A stretch of 64,000 nucleotides of DNA from Nitrospira sp. (GTDB taxonomy: Bacteria; Nitrospirota; Nitrospiria; Nitrospirales; Nitrospiraceae): assembly GCA_029194535.1 (NCBI GenBank), contig JARFXR010000001.1, positions 1,186,721-1,250,720 of the forward strand, read 5' to 3'. A program made the position numbers and the translations under genes. Below, piece after piece: positions 8,963 to 17,868 of this stretch. Each line of letters starts with the position of its first letter. The first letter of the stretch is position 1. The notes beneath the pieces were generated by a model. The model saw nothing but the letters and a program-made list of their open reading frames with translations, was not told the origin of the DNA and ran no database searches.

Positions 8963-9066
8963 AGGGCGCCGCTCGTGGAGCGTCGTTCGTATCTTGTATC
9001 TCACACGGAGAGATCCCACGAGATGGGCGTCACGAAACACCCCATAGAGAATCCTCATCAAAGCTC

Positions 9067-9690
9067 ATGTCTCGCTTCGATGCTCGTCTGCTTCTCGTCA
9101 CGGACCGACACCAGACCGGTGGACGGCCCCTGCGCGCGGTGGTAAAGCAGGCGCTGCGCGGCGGCGTTACCGCGGTCCAGGTGCGCGAACGTGACCTCTC
9201 CACGATCGCCCTGCTGGCCCTCGCGCGCGCGGTGCGGAGCCTCGCCGCCCCGGCGAGCTGCCGCCTACTGATCAACGATCGTGTCGATCTCGCCCTCGCG
9301 ATGGAGCACACGGGTGTCCATCTGCGCAGCGACAGCCTGCCGGTCGCCGCGGCGCGACGGCTGCTCGGGAGCGATCGTCTCATCGGCGCCTCCGCGCATT
9401 CCGGCGAGGAAGTGCTGCGCGCGGAATCGGAGGGAGCGGACTACGTCGTTTTCGGCCCTCTCTATGCGACCCTGTCGAAAGTCTCGTTCGGTCCTCCATT
9501 GGGTCTGCGCGAACTGGAGAAAATCTGCGCGCGGGTCCGTGTCCCGGTTCTCGGCATCGGCGGCATCACCGCCGAACGCGCGCGCGACGTTCGGCGGGCC
9601 GGCGCATTCGGCGTTGCGGTGATCGCAGCGATTCTCTCGGCGCCTGACGTCGAACGAGCCGCGCGTGAGTTGGTCGATGCGGCGTCGTGA
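9067..9690 (+). CDS. thiE: ThiE/TenI family protein (thiamine phosphate synthase or thiazole tautomerase)
   Basis: A 207-residue TIM-barrel protein of the ThiE/TenI family. ThiE joins HMP-PP and thiazole phosphate; TenI aromatises the ThiG product. Family signatures: TAVQVRERDLS, LLINDRVDLALA, ADYVVFGPLYAT, VLGIGGITAERA. The usual ThiE motif GVHLGQ-x-D is replaced by GVHLRSDSLP, the lysine of VQLR-x-K is absent, and the SAHS segment looks like TenI, so tautomerase is a serious alternative. It follows thiG by 104 nt and lacks a strong ribosome-binding site. Confidence 0.82.
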   Translation: MSRFDARLLLVTDRHQTGGRPLRAVVKQALRGGVTAVQVRERDLSTIALLALARAVRSLAAPASCRLLINDRVDLALAMEHTGVHLRSDSLPVAAARRLLGSDRLIGASAHSGEEVLRAESEGADYVVFGPLYATLSKVSFGPPLGLRELEKICARVRVPVLGIGGITAERARDVRRAGAFGVAVIAAILSAPDVERAARELVDAAS

Positions 9691-9749
9691 TCGCCGTGAC
9701 GTCCTCGCCGCAAACGCGCGATGCACGCGCACCGGAACCGGTCGTCCTG

Positions 9750-9778
9750 TTGACCATGAAAATACCGGATGATAGAAT
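9750..9778 (+). promoter_or_regulatory. Sigma70-type promoter of the proteasome operon
   Basis: TTGACC (9750-9755), 17-nt spacer, TAGAAT (9773-9778), close to consensus, located between thiE and the ARC ATPase gene. Predicted transcription start is near 9785, giving a leader of roughly 55-150 nt depending on which ATPase start is used. This separates the proteasome operon from the thi genes. Confidence 0.65.
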
Positions 9779-9936
9779 CGACGCAGACTTGGACTTCTGT
9801 GTGGTGCAATACGGATTGACGCTTCCTTGGATGGTCATTGATGAGCGGGAAGAAGGGAAGTCCGAGCCGACTCCGGTCCTTCCGAGATTCCGTCGCGCGA
9901 ATGACGAAGCGGTTGTCCGATGGAGAGGCGGATGTG

Positions 9937-11610
9937 ATGCACCGGAATGATGAGCCGTCCCGCGAAGCTGAGAAGCTTCGAGTCCAGATCCAGTCGATGG
10001 AGGAAGAAATCCGCCGACTGTATCAATCCCGCTACCAACTCGATCAAGCCACCAAGCAAAACGAAAAGCTCGTCGTCACGCTGCAGGAAGCCAAGGCACA
10101 GATCGAAGCCTTGCGTGCCGAAGTCGAAAAGCTGACCGCGCCGCCCTCGACCTACGCCATCTTTTCCAGCCTCAATAAGGACGGAACCGGCAACGTCTAT
10201 GTGTCGGGCCGCAAGATGAAGGTCAGTCTCCATCCCTCCGTGAACGGGAAGACCTTGCGGAAGGGACAGGAGCTGATCCTCAACGAAGCCCTCAACGTCA
10301 TCGAGGTCAAGGGCTTCGACGTGCAGGGCGAGGTGGTACGGCTCAAGGATCTGCTCGAGGGGAACCGGGCGCTCGTCACGCTGCACTTCGACGAAGAGAA
10401 AGTCGCGGAGTTGGGCGATCCGCTTCTGCTGGCGCGGCTCAGTGTCGGCGACCACCTGCTCTATGATCCCCGGTCCGGCTGCGTCATCGAGAAGCTGCCC
10501 AAGTCGGAAGCGGAGGAACTCGTTCTCGAAGAAGTGCCGGATGTGGATTACGCCCGTATCGGCGGACTCCAGCGTGAATTGGAGCAAGTGCGTGATGCTG
10601 TCGAGCTGCCCTTCCTGCATCCCGAGCTGTTCGCGGAGTTCCATCTCAGCGCGCCCAAAGGCGTGCTCTTGTACGGGCCTCCCGGTTGCGGCAAGACGCT
10701 GATCGCCAAGGCGGTCGCCAATTCCATCGCCAAGAAACTCGGGCATCTCACCGGCAAGGAAGTCCGGAGCTACTTCCTCCATGTGAAGGGCCCCGAGTTG
10801 CTCAATAAGTACGTCGGAGAATCCGAACGGCAGGTGCGGGAGGTGTTCAAGAAGGCCAAGGAGCGAGCCGCCGACGGCAATCCGGTCATCGTCTTTTTCG
10901 ACGAGATGGACGCCCTGTTCCGCACGCGCGGCACGGGGATTTCGTCCGACATCGAATCGACGATCGTGCCGCAGTTCCTCTCCGAGATCGACGGCGTCGA
11001 GAGCCTGCGCAACGTGATCGTGATCGGAGCCAGCAACCGCCAGGATCTCATCGACCCCGCGGTGCTGCGCGCAGGCCGGTTGGACGTGAAGGTGAAGGTC
11101 GGCCGGCCGGAGATCGCCGCCGCCAAGGACATCTTCTCCAAATACCTCTCCACGGATCTGCCGTTCGCGGAAGACGAACTCAAGCGGCACGGCGGCGACG
11201 CCAAGGGCCTGGTCGAGCATCTGACACAGATCACCGTGGACGCGATGTATGCGACGTCGGAGGAGAACAAGTTCATCGAAGTCACCTACGCCAACGGGGA
11301 GAAAGAAATTCTCTACTTCAAGGATTTCGCCAGCGGGGCGCTCATCGAGGGCATCGTGTCGCGCGCGAAGAAGTACGCGGTCAAGCGGGCGATTGCTCAG
11401 GAAGGGCGGGGGCTCAGATCCGAAGACCTCATCCGGGCCATCAGGGAAGAGTTCAAAGAGCACGAGGATCTGCCCAACACGACCAATCCCGACGACTGGG
11501 CCAAGGTGGCCGGGAAAAAAGGCGAGAAGATCGTCCATATCCGGACGATCAGCGGGGCCCCGACCGATTCACGTCAGATAGAGACGGTCACCACGGGCCA
11601 CTATCTGTAA
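9937..11610 (+). CDS. arc: Proteasome-associated AAA ATPase (ARC/Mpa type)
   Basis: Hexameric unfoldase that feeds tagged proteins into the 20S proteasome. From the ATG at 9937 (GGAGAGG 8 nt upstream) it has 557 residues: N-terminal coiled coil (~10-60), OB-type domains (~65-200), then the AAA module with Walker A GPPGCGKTLIAKAVA, Walker B VIVFFDEMDALF and a C-terminal helical region. It ends in GHYL, matching the penultimate-Tyr proteasome-docking tail of actinobacterial Mpa. In-frame starts at 9838 (TTG), 9841 and 9901 are possible. First gene of the proteasome operon. Confidence 0.93.
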   Translation: MHRNDEPSREAEKLRVQIQSMEEEIRRLYQSRYQLDQATKQNEKLVVTLQEAKAQIEALRAEVEKLTAPPSTYAIFSSLNKDGTGNVYVSGRKMKVSLHPSVNGKTLRKGQELILNEALNVIEVKGFDVQGEVVRLKDLLEGNRALVTLHFDEEKVAELGDPLLLARLSVGDHLLYDPRSGCVIEKLPKSEAEELVLEEVPDVDYARIGGLQRELEQVRDAVELPFLHPELFAEFHLSAPKGVLLYGPPGCGKTLIAKAVANSIAKKLGHLTGKEVRSYFLHVKGPELLNKYVGESERQVREVFKKAKERAADGNPVIVFFDEMDALFRTRGTGISSDIESTIVPQFLSEIDGVESLRNVIVIGASNRQDLIDPAVLRAGRLDVKVKVGRPEIAAAKDIFSKYLSTDLPFAEDELKRHGGDAKGLVEHLTQITVDAMYATSEENKFIEVTYANGEKEILYFKDFASGALIEGIVSRAKKYAVKRAIAQEGRGLRSEDLIRAIREEFKEHEDLPNTTNPDDWAKVAGKKGEKIVHIRTISGAPTDSRQIETVTTGHYL

Positions 11611-11620
11611 AACATCATCC

Positions 11621-13114
11621 ATGGCGGACGCTCCTTCGACACCGCGGGTGCTGGGTACGGAGACGGAATTCGGCATCGCTTCGCGCGATGCCGGCTTGGC
11701 GGATCCCATCACCAACTCGCTCGCCGTCATCGGCCATTATCCCGGGCTGTCGGTGCCGCACGCGGTCTGGGACTATGAGCACGAAAATCCCCTGCTCGAC
11801 GCCCGCGGCTTCGAAGTGGACGGAGAGCGGGAGCGACCGAATCCCGACTACAACCGACAGCTGAACAAGGTATTGGCCAACGGCGGGCGTCTCTACGTCG
11901 ATGGGGCGCACCCCGAATACTCCACGCCGGAATGCACGAATCCCCGCGAGGTCGTGGCCTTCGAACGGGTGGCCGAACGGATTCTCGCCCAGTGCCTCGA
12001 CGCGATGACCAAGGCGCGGGGCCGCGAGCAGATCGTCCTGTACAAGAACAACTCCGACGGTAAGGGGAACAGCTACGGCTACCACGAAAATTATCTCGTG
12101 TCCCGGTCCGTTCCTTTTGAACGGCTCGTGCAGGCGCTTGCGCCGTTCTTCGTGAGCCGTCTCATTTTCGCCGGCGCGGGCAAGGTCGGAGCGGAGAACC
12201 AGACCGGCCCGGTGGACTACCAGATTTCTCAGCGGGCCGATTTCTTCGAATGTTTGGTCGATCTGAACACGATGGTGAAGCGTCCCATCGTCAACTCGCG
12301 CGACGAGCCCCATTGCGAATACTCCAAGTATCGACGCCTCCACGTCATCGTGGGCGATGCCAACATGGCCGAGCTCTCGACCTATCTGAAGATCGGCACC
12401 ATGGCGATCGTGCTCGATCTGGTGGAAGCGGGCGCGACCCTGCCGAAGATCGAGCTGGAGGACCCGGTCCGAGCCATCAAACAGGTCTCGAGAGACCTCA
12501 CGATCAGGGAGACGCTGCGGCTCGCCGGCGGGCAGGCGACGACGGCCCTGGCGATCCAGCGCGGGTACCTCAAGGCGGCGATGGACTTTTATGCTTGCCA
12601 CGATCTGCCTCAAGTAACCAAGGACGTGCTCGTTCGCTGGGAAGAAGTGCTCGACAAGCTGGAGCGCGACCCGCGCTCGCTCGTTCGGGAGCTGGATTGG
12701 GTGGCCAAGCGCCACCTGATGGAATCCTACATGGAGCGCAAGGGCTGCGGGTGGAGCGATCCACGCATCCGTCTCATGGACCTTCAATACCACGATGTCC
12801 GGCCCGACAAGGGTCTGTATTACACCCTCGAGCGCAGCCATATGATCGAACGCATCGTGCAGGACGTGGAAATCTCGCGGGCGGAGTTCATGCCGCCATC
12901 CGGGACCAGAGCCTATTTCCGCGGGCGCTGCGTGGGGAAATATGCCGACTCGATTTACGGCGCGAGCTGGACCTCCGTGCTGTTCGACGTGGGCAACACG
13001 ACGATCAAGAAGGTGCCGCTGATGGATCCGCTCCGGGGCACCGAGGCGCTCACCGCCGAGCTGATCGAGCAATCGGACAGCGCCGAGGCCCTGCTCGCGA
13101 AGTTGAAAGCCTGA
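11621..13114 (+). CDS. dop: Dop-type depupylase/deamidase homologue
   Basis: Carboxylate-amine-ligase-fold enzyme of the Dop/PafA family, 497 residues. Dop deamidates the ubiquitin-like tag and removes it from substrates. Assigned to Dop rather than PafA by VLGTETEFGIASRD, WDYEHENPLLDARGF, LYVDGAHPEYSTPECTN and NNSDGKGNSYGYHENYL, which align with actinobacterial Dop; the RDEPHCEYSKYRRLHVIVGD block is shared by both. It lies 10 nt after the ATPase and its stop overlaps prcB by one base, leaving no room for the tag gene that usually sits here. Confidence 0.92.
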   Translation: MADAPSTPRVLGTETEFGIASRDAGLADPITNSLAVIGHYPGLSVPHAVWDYEHENPLLDARGFEVDGERERPNPDYNRQLNKVLANGGRLYVDGAHPEYSTPECTNPREVVAFERVAERILAQCLDAMTKARGREQIVLYKNNSDGKGNSYGYHENYLVSRSVPFERLVQALAPFFVSRLIFAGAGKVGAENQTGPVDYQISQRADFFECLVDLNTMVKRPIVNSRDEPHCEYSKYRRLHVIVGDANMAELSTYLKIGTMAIVLDLVEAGATLPKIELEDPVRAIKQVSRDLTIRETLRLAGGQATTALAIQRGYLKAAMDFYACHDLPQVTKDVLVRWEEVLDKLERDPRSLVRELDWVAKRHLMESYMERKGCGWSDPRIRLMDLQYHDVRPDKGLYYTLERSHMIERIVQDVEISRAEFMPPSGTRAYFRGRCVGKYADSIYGASWTSVLFDVGNTTIKKVPLMDPLRGTEALTAELIEQSDSAEALLAKLKA

Positions 13115-13938
13115 TGAAGCTGCCGTTTCTCCCCAACCACGACGACTCCAGCTTTTTCGATTTCCTCACCGCGCAACACCCCGATCTTACTCCCGGGGTC
13201 CGGGCTGCGGCGATGACGCCCGCCGGGGTCGATCTCTCGAGGCAGGCCGGGTCCGTGACCGTGCCGCAGGCCACCACCGTGCTCGGCCTCAAGTATCAGG
13301 GGGGGGTCGTGATCGCCGGAGACCGCCGCGCGACCGAGGGCTTCCAGATCGCCGAGCGACGTATCGAAAAGGTCTTCAAGATCGACGACTACTCGGCCAT
13401 GGCCATTGCGGGCGCCGCGGGGCCCTGCGTCGAAATGGCCAAGCTCTTTCAGACCGAGCTGGAACATTATGAGAAGCTGGAAGGCGTGCAGCTGTCCTGC
13501 GAAGGCAAAGCCAACAAGCTCGGGCAGATGGTGAAAGCCAACCTGCCCATGGTCTTTCAGGGCTTGGTGGTGATGCCGCTCTACGTCGGCTACGATCTGA
13601 AGCGCGCCGAGGGCCGGATTTTCAAGTACGACTTGGCCGGCGGTCGGTATGAGGAATCGGACTATCACGCCATCGGCTCCGGCGGGAAGGATGCGCGCAA
13701 CGCCATGCGGGAGCATTTCCGCAAGGGGATGTCCGAGCAAGAGGGGCTCAAGCTGGCGTTGCTGGCCCTCTACAACGCGGCCGACGACGACGTCGGCACC
13801 GGCGGACCCGACCTGGTCCGCGGCATCTATCCCACCGCCAAGATCGTGAACGCCACCGGCATCACCGACGTGCCCGAGGAGCAGATCCGCGGGATCTACG
13901 AAGAGATGCTGGCCGCGCGCCGGGCGAAGGAGCGCTGA
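13114..13938 (+). CDS. prcB: 20S proteasome beta subunit
   Basis: Catalytic subunit of the bacterial 20S proteasome, 274 residues. A propeptide of 53 residues containing SSFFDFLTAQHPDL, similar to the actinobacterial propeptide, precedes the catalytic N-terminal threonine (Thr54 in PQATTVLGLKYQGG). The GDRRATEG segment and LEHYEKLEGVQLS match PrcB closely. TDDDVGTGGPDLVRG-type residues follow near the C-terminus. The start overlaps the dop stop by one base; prcA follows after 2 nt. The strong likeness to actinobacterial PrcB fits acquisition by transfer. Confidence 0.95.
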   Translation: MKLPFLPNHDDSSFFDFLTAQHPDLTPGVRAAAMTPAGVDLSRQAGSVTVPQATTVLGLKYQGGVVIAGDRRATEGFQIAERRIEKVFKIDDYSAMAIAGAAGPCVEMAKLFQTELEHYEKLEGVQLSCEGKANKLGQMVKANLPMVFQGLVVMPLYVGYDLKRAEGRIFKYDLAGGRYEESDYHAIGSGGKDARNAMREHFRKGMSEQEGLKLALLALYNAADDDVGTGGPDLVRGIYPTAKIVNATGITDVPEEQIRGIYEEMLAARRAKER

Positions 13939-13940
13939 CC

Positions 13941-14624
13941 ATGGCGATGCCCTATTACGTGTCGCCCGAACAGATGATGCAGGACAAGGCGGAGTATGCC
14001 CGCAAGGGCATCGCCCGCGGCCGGTCCATCATCGCCATGGAATACGTCAACGGCATCCTATTGGCCGCCGACAATCCCAGCGCCTCCCTCCACAAGATCT
14101 CCGAGATTTACGACAACATCGCCTTCGCGGGCGCGGGCAAGTACAGCGAGTTCGAGAACCTCAGGAAGGCCGGCATCCGGCACGCCGATCTGAAGGGGTT
14201 CATGTACAGCCGCGAGGACGTGACCGCTCGCTCGCTCGCCAACGGCTATTCCCAGAGCCTGGGCACCATCTTCAGCCAAGAGCTCAAGCCGCTCGAGGTG
14301 GAGATCCTGGTCGTGCAGATCGGCAACAACGGCCACTCCAACGAGATGTACCGCATCTCCTTCGACGGCAGCATCATCGACGAGCGTCTCTACGCGGTCA
14401 TCGGCGGCAAGTCCGACGCCGTGCAGGCCTTGCTCAAAGACAAGCTGCCCGCGCAGCTCCCCGATCTCAAGGCCGCGCTCGCGCTCTGTGTCTCCTCCCT
14501 CGACCCGACCGGAAACCAGAAGCTGTCCCCGGAGAGCTTGGAGGTCGCGGTCCTCGATCGCACAAGGGACAGCAGAAAATTCCGCCGCTTCACGCCGGCC
14601 GAAACCAAACAGTTGCTGGCCTGA
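13941..14624 (+). CDS. prcA: 20S proteasome alpha subunit
   Basis: Outer-ring subunit that gates the proteasome, 227 residues. Seen: the N-terminal gating segment PYYVSPEQMMQDKAEYARKG, IARGRSIIAMEYVNGILLAA, KISEIYDNIAFAGAGKYSEF and LANGYSQSLGTIFSQELKP, all close to actinobacterial PrcA. A charged C-terminal tail (~195-227) follows. It lies 2 nt after prcB, as expected for subunits made in equal amounts. Downstream, a separate promoter candidate precedes pafA. Confidence 0.95.
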   Translation: MAMPYYVSPEQMMQDKAEYARKGIARGRSIIAMEYVNGILLAADNPSASLHKISEIYDNIAFAGAGKYSEFENLRKAGIRHADLKGFMYSREDVTARSLANGYSQSLGTIFSQELKPLEVEILVVQIGNNGHSNEMYRISFDGSIIDERLYAVIGGKSDAVQALLKDKLPAQLPDLKAALALCVSSLDPTGNQKLSPESLEVAVLDRTRDSRKFRRFTPAETKQLLA

Positions 14625-14669
14625 CGGTCGCCGTCGCGCTCGTAGACTTCGAGCGATCTCCCGGTTCTG

Positions 14670-14698
14670 TTGAAGATCCCGGAGGGGGTGTGTATTCT
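14670..14698 (+). promoter_or_regulatory. Candidate internal promoter for pafA
   Basis: TTGAAG (14670-14675), 17-nt spacer, TATTCT (14693-14698) in the 154-nt gap between prcA and pafA, the only real gap inside the proteasome operon. It predicts a start near 14705 and a leader of about 74 nt to the pafA ATG. It would let the ligase and the M23 gene be expressed separately from the core particle. Confidence 0.5.
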
Positions 14699-14778
14699 GT
14701 TTGATGAGAGCGCCGCAACAGCCCACCGCCACGGCGGGCGACGGAGCAGCCGGCGGCTACTGGGAGGAACCGGACTTG

Positions 14779-16173
14779 ATGATGTCCCCCGGTCCCATGA
14801 AGCAGCGGATCTTCGGCCTGGAGAACGAGTATGGGCTCATCTTCTCGCCCAACGGCAGGATATATCTGCCCATGGAGAAGGTACTCGGCTATATCTTCGA
14901 AGGGTTGATTCCTAACAGTTGGCCCTCCAACGCCTTCCTCGTCAACGGCGCGCGGTTCTACCAGGACACCGGCTGCCACCCCGAGTATTCCACTCCGGAA
15001 TGCGACAACATCCTCGACCTCGTCGTCCACGACAAGGCCGGCGAGCGCTTGCTGGAAGCCTGCCTCCCGGCGGCCGAGGAGCGGCTGCGTGAAGAAGGGC
15101 TGTCGGGCGAGATCTACATCTTCAAAAACAACACCGACTCGCTGGGCAACACGTACGGATGCCACGAGAATTTTCTCATGCGCCGCGACGTCGACTTCTG
15201 GAAGGTCACCGAGCAGCTCATCCCGTTCTTCGTGACCAGGCAGATCTACAGCGGCGCCGGCAAGGTGCTGAAGGTGTCGGGCAAGCCGCAGTACTTCATC
15301 TCGCAACGCGCACAGCACATCCACGAGAAGACGTCTTCCTCCACCACGTCGTCACGGAGCATCATCAACACCCGGGACGAACCCCACGCCGACGCGGAGC
15401 GCTACCGCCGGCTCCACATCATCGTGGGAGACTCCAACATGTCGGAATTGGTCACCTTCCTCAAGGTGGGCACGGCCACGCTGGTGCTCTCGATGATCGA
15501 GGAGGGCTATACGGTGCACGGCATGGAGCTGGAGGATCCGGTGAAGGCCATCCGAGAAATCTCCCGCGACCCGACCGTGAAGCGCAAGGTCAAGCTGGAC
15601 GACGGCCGGCAGTTGACCGCCGTGGAGATCCAGCGCGTCTATCTGGAGCGCGCTCAGGAATATTTGGAGCAGCAGGACCACGACCCGATCCTGGACGACG
15701 TCTGGAAGCGCTGGGGCGCGATTCTGGACAAGCTGGAAGAAGATCCGTGGCAGCTGGTGCGGGAGATCGATTGGGTCACCAAGCGGCACCTCATCCAGTC
15801 GTACATCGACAAAAAAGGCTGCGGTTGGGACGATCCGCGGGTGTTCTTGCTGGACCTGCAGTTTCATGACGTGAAACGCACCAGGGGGTTGTACTATCTC
15901 ATGGAATCCCGCGGTCTGGTCGAGCGGGTGGTGGAGGAAGACGCCGTGCAGCGCGCCATGTCCACGCCGCCGCAGACCACCAGGGCCAAGGTACGGGGCG
16001 ACTTCATCCGGTTCGCGCGGGCGAAGAACCGGTCGTACACGGTCGATTGGACCTATTTGAAACTCAACGGCTATTGGGAAGAAACGATCCTGTGCATGGA
16101 CCCCTTCAGCGCGGTGAATCGCCGCGTGGATGAACTGGTCGCCCAGGTGTCGGGACTTCGCTTCTATCGATGA
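14779..16173 (+). CDS. pafA: PafA-type ubiquitin-like protein ligase
   Basis: Ligase that attaches a Pup- or UBact-like tag to lysines of target proteins; 464 residues. PafA hallmarks: QRIFGLENEYGLIF (nucleotide-binding Glu), NGARFYQDTGCHPEYSTPEC, YIFKNNTDSLGNTYGCHENF, INTRDEPHADAERYRRLHII and GDSNMSELVTFLKVGTATL. The ATG at 14779 is chosen because GGGAGGAA lies 9 nt upstream; a longer frame from 14701 adds unconserved residues. Its stop overlaps the next gene by 4 nt. Confidence 0.94.
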   Translation: MMSPGPMKQRIFGLENEYGLIFSPNGRIYLPMEKVLGYIFEGLIPNSWPSNAFLVNGARFYQDTGCHPEYSTPECDNILDLVVHDKAGERLLEACLPAAEERLREEGLSGEIYIFKNNTDSLGNTYGCHENFLMRRDVDFWKVTEQLIPFFVTRQIYSGAGKVLKVSGKPQYFISQRAQHIHEKTSSSTTSSRSIINTRDEPHADAERYRRLHIIVGDSNMSELVTFLKVGTATLVLSMIEEGYTVHGMELEDPVKAIREISRDPTVKRKVKLDDGRQLTAVEIQRVYLERAQEYLEQQDHDPILDDVWKRWGAILDKLEEDPWQLVREIDWVTKRHLIQSYIDKKGCGWDDPRVFLLDLQFHDVKRTRGLYYLMESRGLVERVVEEDAVQRAMSTPPQTTRAKVRGDFIRFARAKNRSYTVDWTYLKLNGYWEETILCMDPFSAVNRRVDELVAQVSGLRFYR

Positions 16174-17204
16174 CGTCGCAGGCTTCCAGACAGACCGAGT
16201 GCGCCTCGACGAAGCCCGTCAGGCGGATCTCGTCCTTCGACCGCACGGTCATCATCGGCGTGGTGCTGTTGACGAGCGTCTTTCCTGTCGAATTGTTCTC
16301 CACTGCGCCGCCCCCGCCCAGAGGCAGCGACGGCCAATACAGCGGCAAACAGGGACAGGTGCTCGTGGTCAAGGTGCCGCACCAGGAGGAAGTCACCGAG
16401 GTCAAGGGTACGCTCCTCAACCGCACGGTGCCCTTCTTCCGGGAGTACCGGCGGGGTGAGGTTCCCGGCTACGTCGGCCTGGTGGGCCTCGATCTACAAG
16501 ATGAGCCCGGCACTCACGAACTGGCGATCGTCGTGAAAAAGGGAGAAGAGATCACACACCTGAGTTACAACATCCTGATCGCGAAGGAAAAGTTCAACGT
16601 CGAGCATCTCACCCTGCCCAAGGACAAGGTCGATCTGGACGACAAGGCCGTCGCGCGCTGGAAGCAAGAGCAGGAACAGGTGAAACAGGCCCTGACCGAG
16701 AATTCCGCCTCGCGACTCTGGCGGAGCCCGTTCGTGGAGCCGGTCAGCGGCAAGCGCACCGGCATTTTCGGGAGCGTCCGGGTCATGAATGGCCAGCCGC
16801 GCAATCCCCACAACGGAGAGGACATCGGCGCGCCGTTGGGAACGGACGTCGCGACGACCAACGACGGCGTCGTGCGTCTCACGGTCGATCACTTCTTCTC
16901 AGGCAAGGGCATCTTCATCGACCACGGCATGGGCTTCTACAGCATGTACTTCCATCTCTCGGAGGTGTTGGTGAAGGAAGGGGACCTGGTCAAGGCAGGG
17001 CAGGTCATCGGCAAGGTCGGATCGACCGGCCGCGCCACCGGTCCGCATCTCCATTGGGGCGTCAAACTAAACGGCGCCCGCGTGAATCCCTACGCGCTGC
17101 TTGATCTACCCTTCAACAGCGCCGCCGCGTCCGGTCCATCCAGTGCGTCCGCTTCCCCCACAACCTCGCCCGTCTCTGCAGAGGCCATCCCGGTCAACGA
17201 ATAA
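16170..17204 (+). CDS. M23 family metallopeptidase, membrane-anchored, coupled to pafA
   Basis: A 344-residue cell-wall endopeptidase candidate. One N-terminal membrane segment (~26-45, TVIIGVVLLTSVFPVELF), a middle domain (~65-190) and a C-terminal M23/LytM domain with zinc motifs HNGEDIG and HLHWGV, so unlike EnvC in this window it should be catalytically active. A Pro/Ser/Ala-rich tail ends the protein. The ATG overlaps the pafA stop (ATGA), which points to translational coupling with the proteasome ligase; the functional link is unknown. A strong hairpin follows. Confidence 0.88.
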   Translation: MTSQASRQTECASTKPVRRISSFDRTVIIGVVLLTSVFPVELFSTAPPPPRGSDGQYSGKQGQVLVVKVPHQEEVTEVKGTLLNRTVPFFREYRRGEVPGYVGLVGLDLQDEPGTHELAIVVKKGEEITHLSYNILIAKEKFNVEHLTLPKDKVDLDDKAVARWKQEQEQVKQALTENSASRLWRSPFVEPVSGKRTGIFGSVRVMNGQPRNPHNGEDIGAPLGTDVATTNDGVVRLTVDHFFSGKGIFIDHGMGFYSMYFHLSEVLVKEGDLVKAGQVIGKVGSTGRATGPHLHWGVKLNGARVNPYALLDLPFNSAAASGPSSASASPTTSPVSAEAIPVNE

Positions 17205-17210
17205 GGGGTG

Positions 17211-17243
17211 GGGACCGGCTCCGGCGAAGCCGGTGCCGGTCCC
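17211..17243 (+). terminator. Hairpin at the end of the proteasome operon
   Basis: GGGACCGGCTCCGGC and GCCGGTGCCGGTCCC form a 15-position stem with one mismatch and a GAA triloop, starting 6 nt after the M23 stop. The following CGCTTCTTTG is only weakly T-rich, so Rho-independent termination is likely but not certain. Confidence 0.6.
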
Positions 17244-17455
17244 GCTTCTTTGCAGCGGTGTCCCGCTTCTTCTTCAAAATTCATGGCGCGTCTTGGCGCG
17301 CCGGGATGTGTGCGTGAGAAAGTCGCCTCGTTCGCCACGCCACCCGCTGCCGGTCAATTGCCCCGAGCTTCCGCACATGTCGCCGTACACGCCTTTCAGC
17401 CCGCCTTGGGAAGGGGGAGGAAGAGGCCCTACAGCTTGCTCGCCACGCCATGGAA

Positions 17456-17868
17456 TTAGCCGGTCAGCCACCGAACGGTGATCAGATGCTCGACCGCATG
17501 AAACTCAGGATCGCTCGTCAGGACCGTTGCCGCCAGCCGCCGCGTCGTGGCGATCCAAAAGGCGTCCGCGTAGGAGACCGCATACTCGCTCTTGATTTCC
17601 GCTGCCTCTCGCACCAATGGCAGATCTACCGCCACCAGCTCGATGGGCAATTGTTCCAGGAGATGTAGGGCTTCAGCGGCCTTCACTGCGCCGATCTGGC
17701 GCTTGACGATGAAGAAGAACTCACCCCAACTGACCCCGTTCAAATAAGCCTTTAAGCCTTGGTCTCGGCCCGCTGCTCGTACAGAGCGCCGCGGACCTTT
17801 TCCCAACCGGGTTCCTTATGAAAGAGGCTAACCAACGCGAAGCTATCGAGGACGAGTTTTCTGCTCAC
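17456..17868 (-). pseudogene. VapC-type PIN toxin broken by an 8-bp tandem duplication
   Basis: PIN-domain ribonuclease toxin remnant. From the GTG at 17868 (AGGAGG 6 nt upstream) the frame reads KLVLDSFALVSLFHKEPGW with the first catalytic Asp, then stops at a TAA after AETKA. The rest (YLNGVSWGEFFFIVKRQ ... SYADAFWIATTRR ... VLTSDPEFHAV) lies in another frame. The break is exactly at a perfect tandem copy of TAAGCCTT (17745-17760, plus strand). Removing one copy restores one open frame of normal PIN length. The antitoxin upstream is intact and overlaps by 26 nt. Confidence 0.85.
17745..17760. repeat. 8-bp tandem duplication inside vapC
   Basis: TAAGCCTT occurs twice in direct succession (17745-17752 and 17753-17760). 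The +8 change shifts the vapC frame and creates its premature stop. It is most simply explained as replication slippage. Confidence 0.9.

Noticed and set aside
9687-9950. 87-codon frame upstream of the proteasome ATPase as the missing tag protein
   Set aside because: It overlaps the ATPase start and lacks a Gly-Glu/Gln or Gly-Gly end; the translated sequence (ending GGCDAPE) does not look like Pup or UBact.
9835-11538. 567-codon open frame antisense to the proteasome ATPase gene
   Set aside because: It is a shadow of high-GC codon bias: it mirrors the ATPase gene, has no domain I recognise and no ribosome site.
12250-13113. Upstream in-frame extension of prcB
   Set aside because: The extension runs inside dop. 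The ATG at 13114 gives a propeptide and catalytic Thr at the expected distance.
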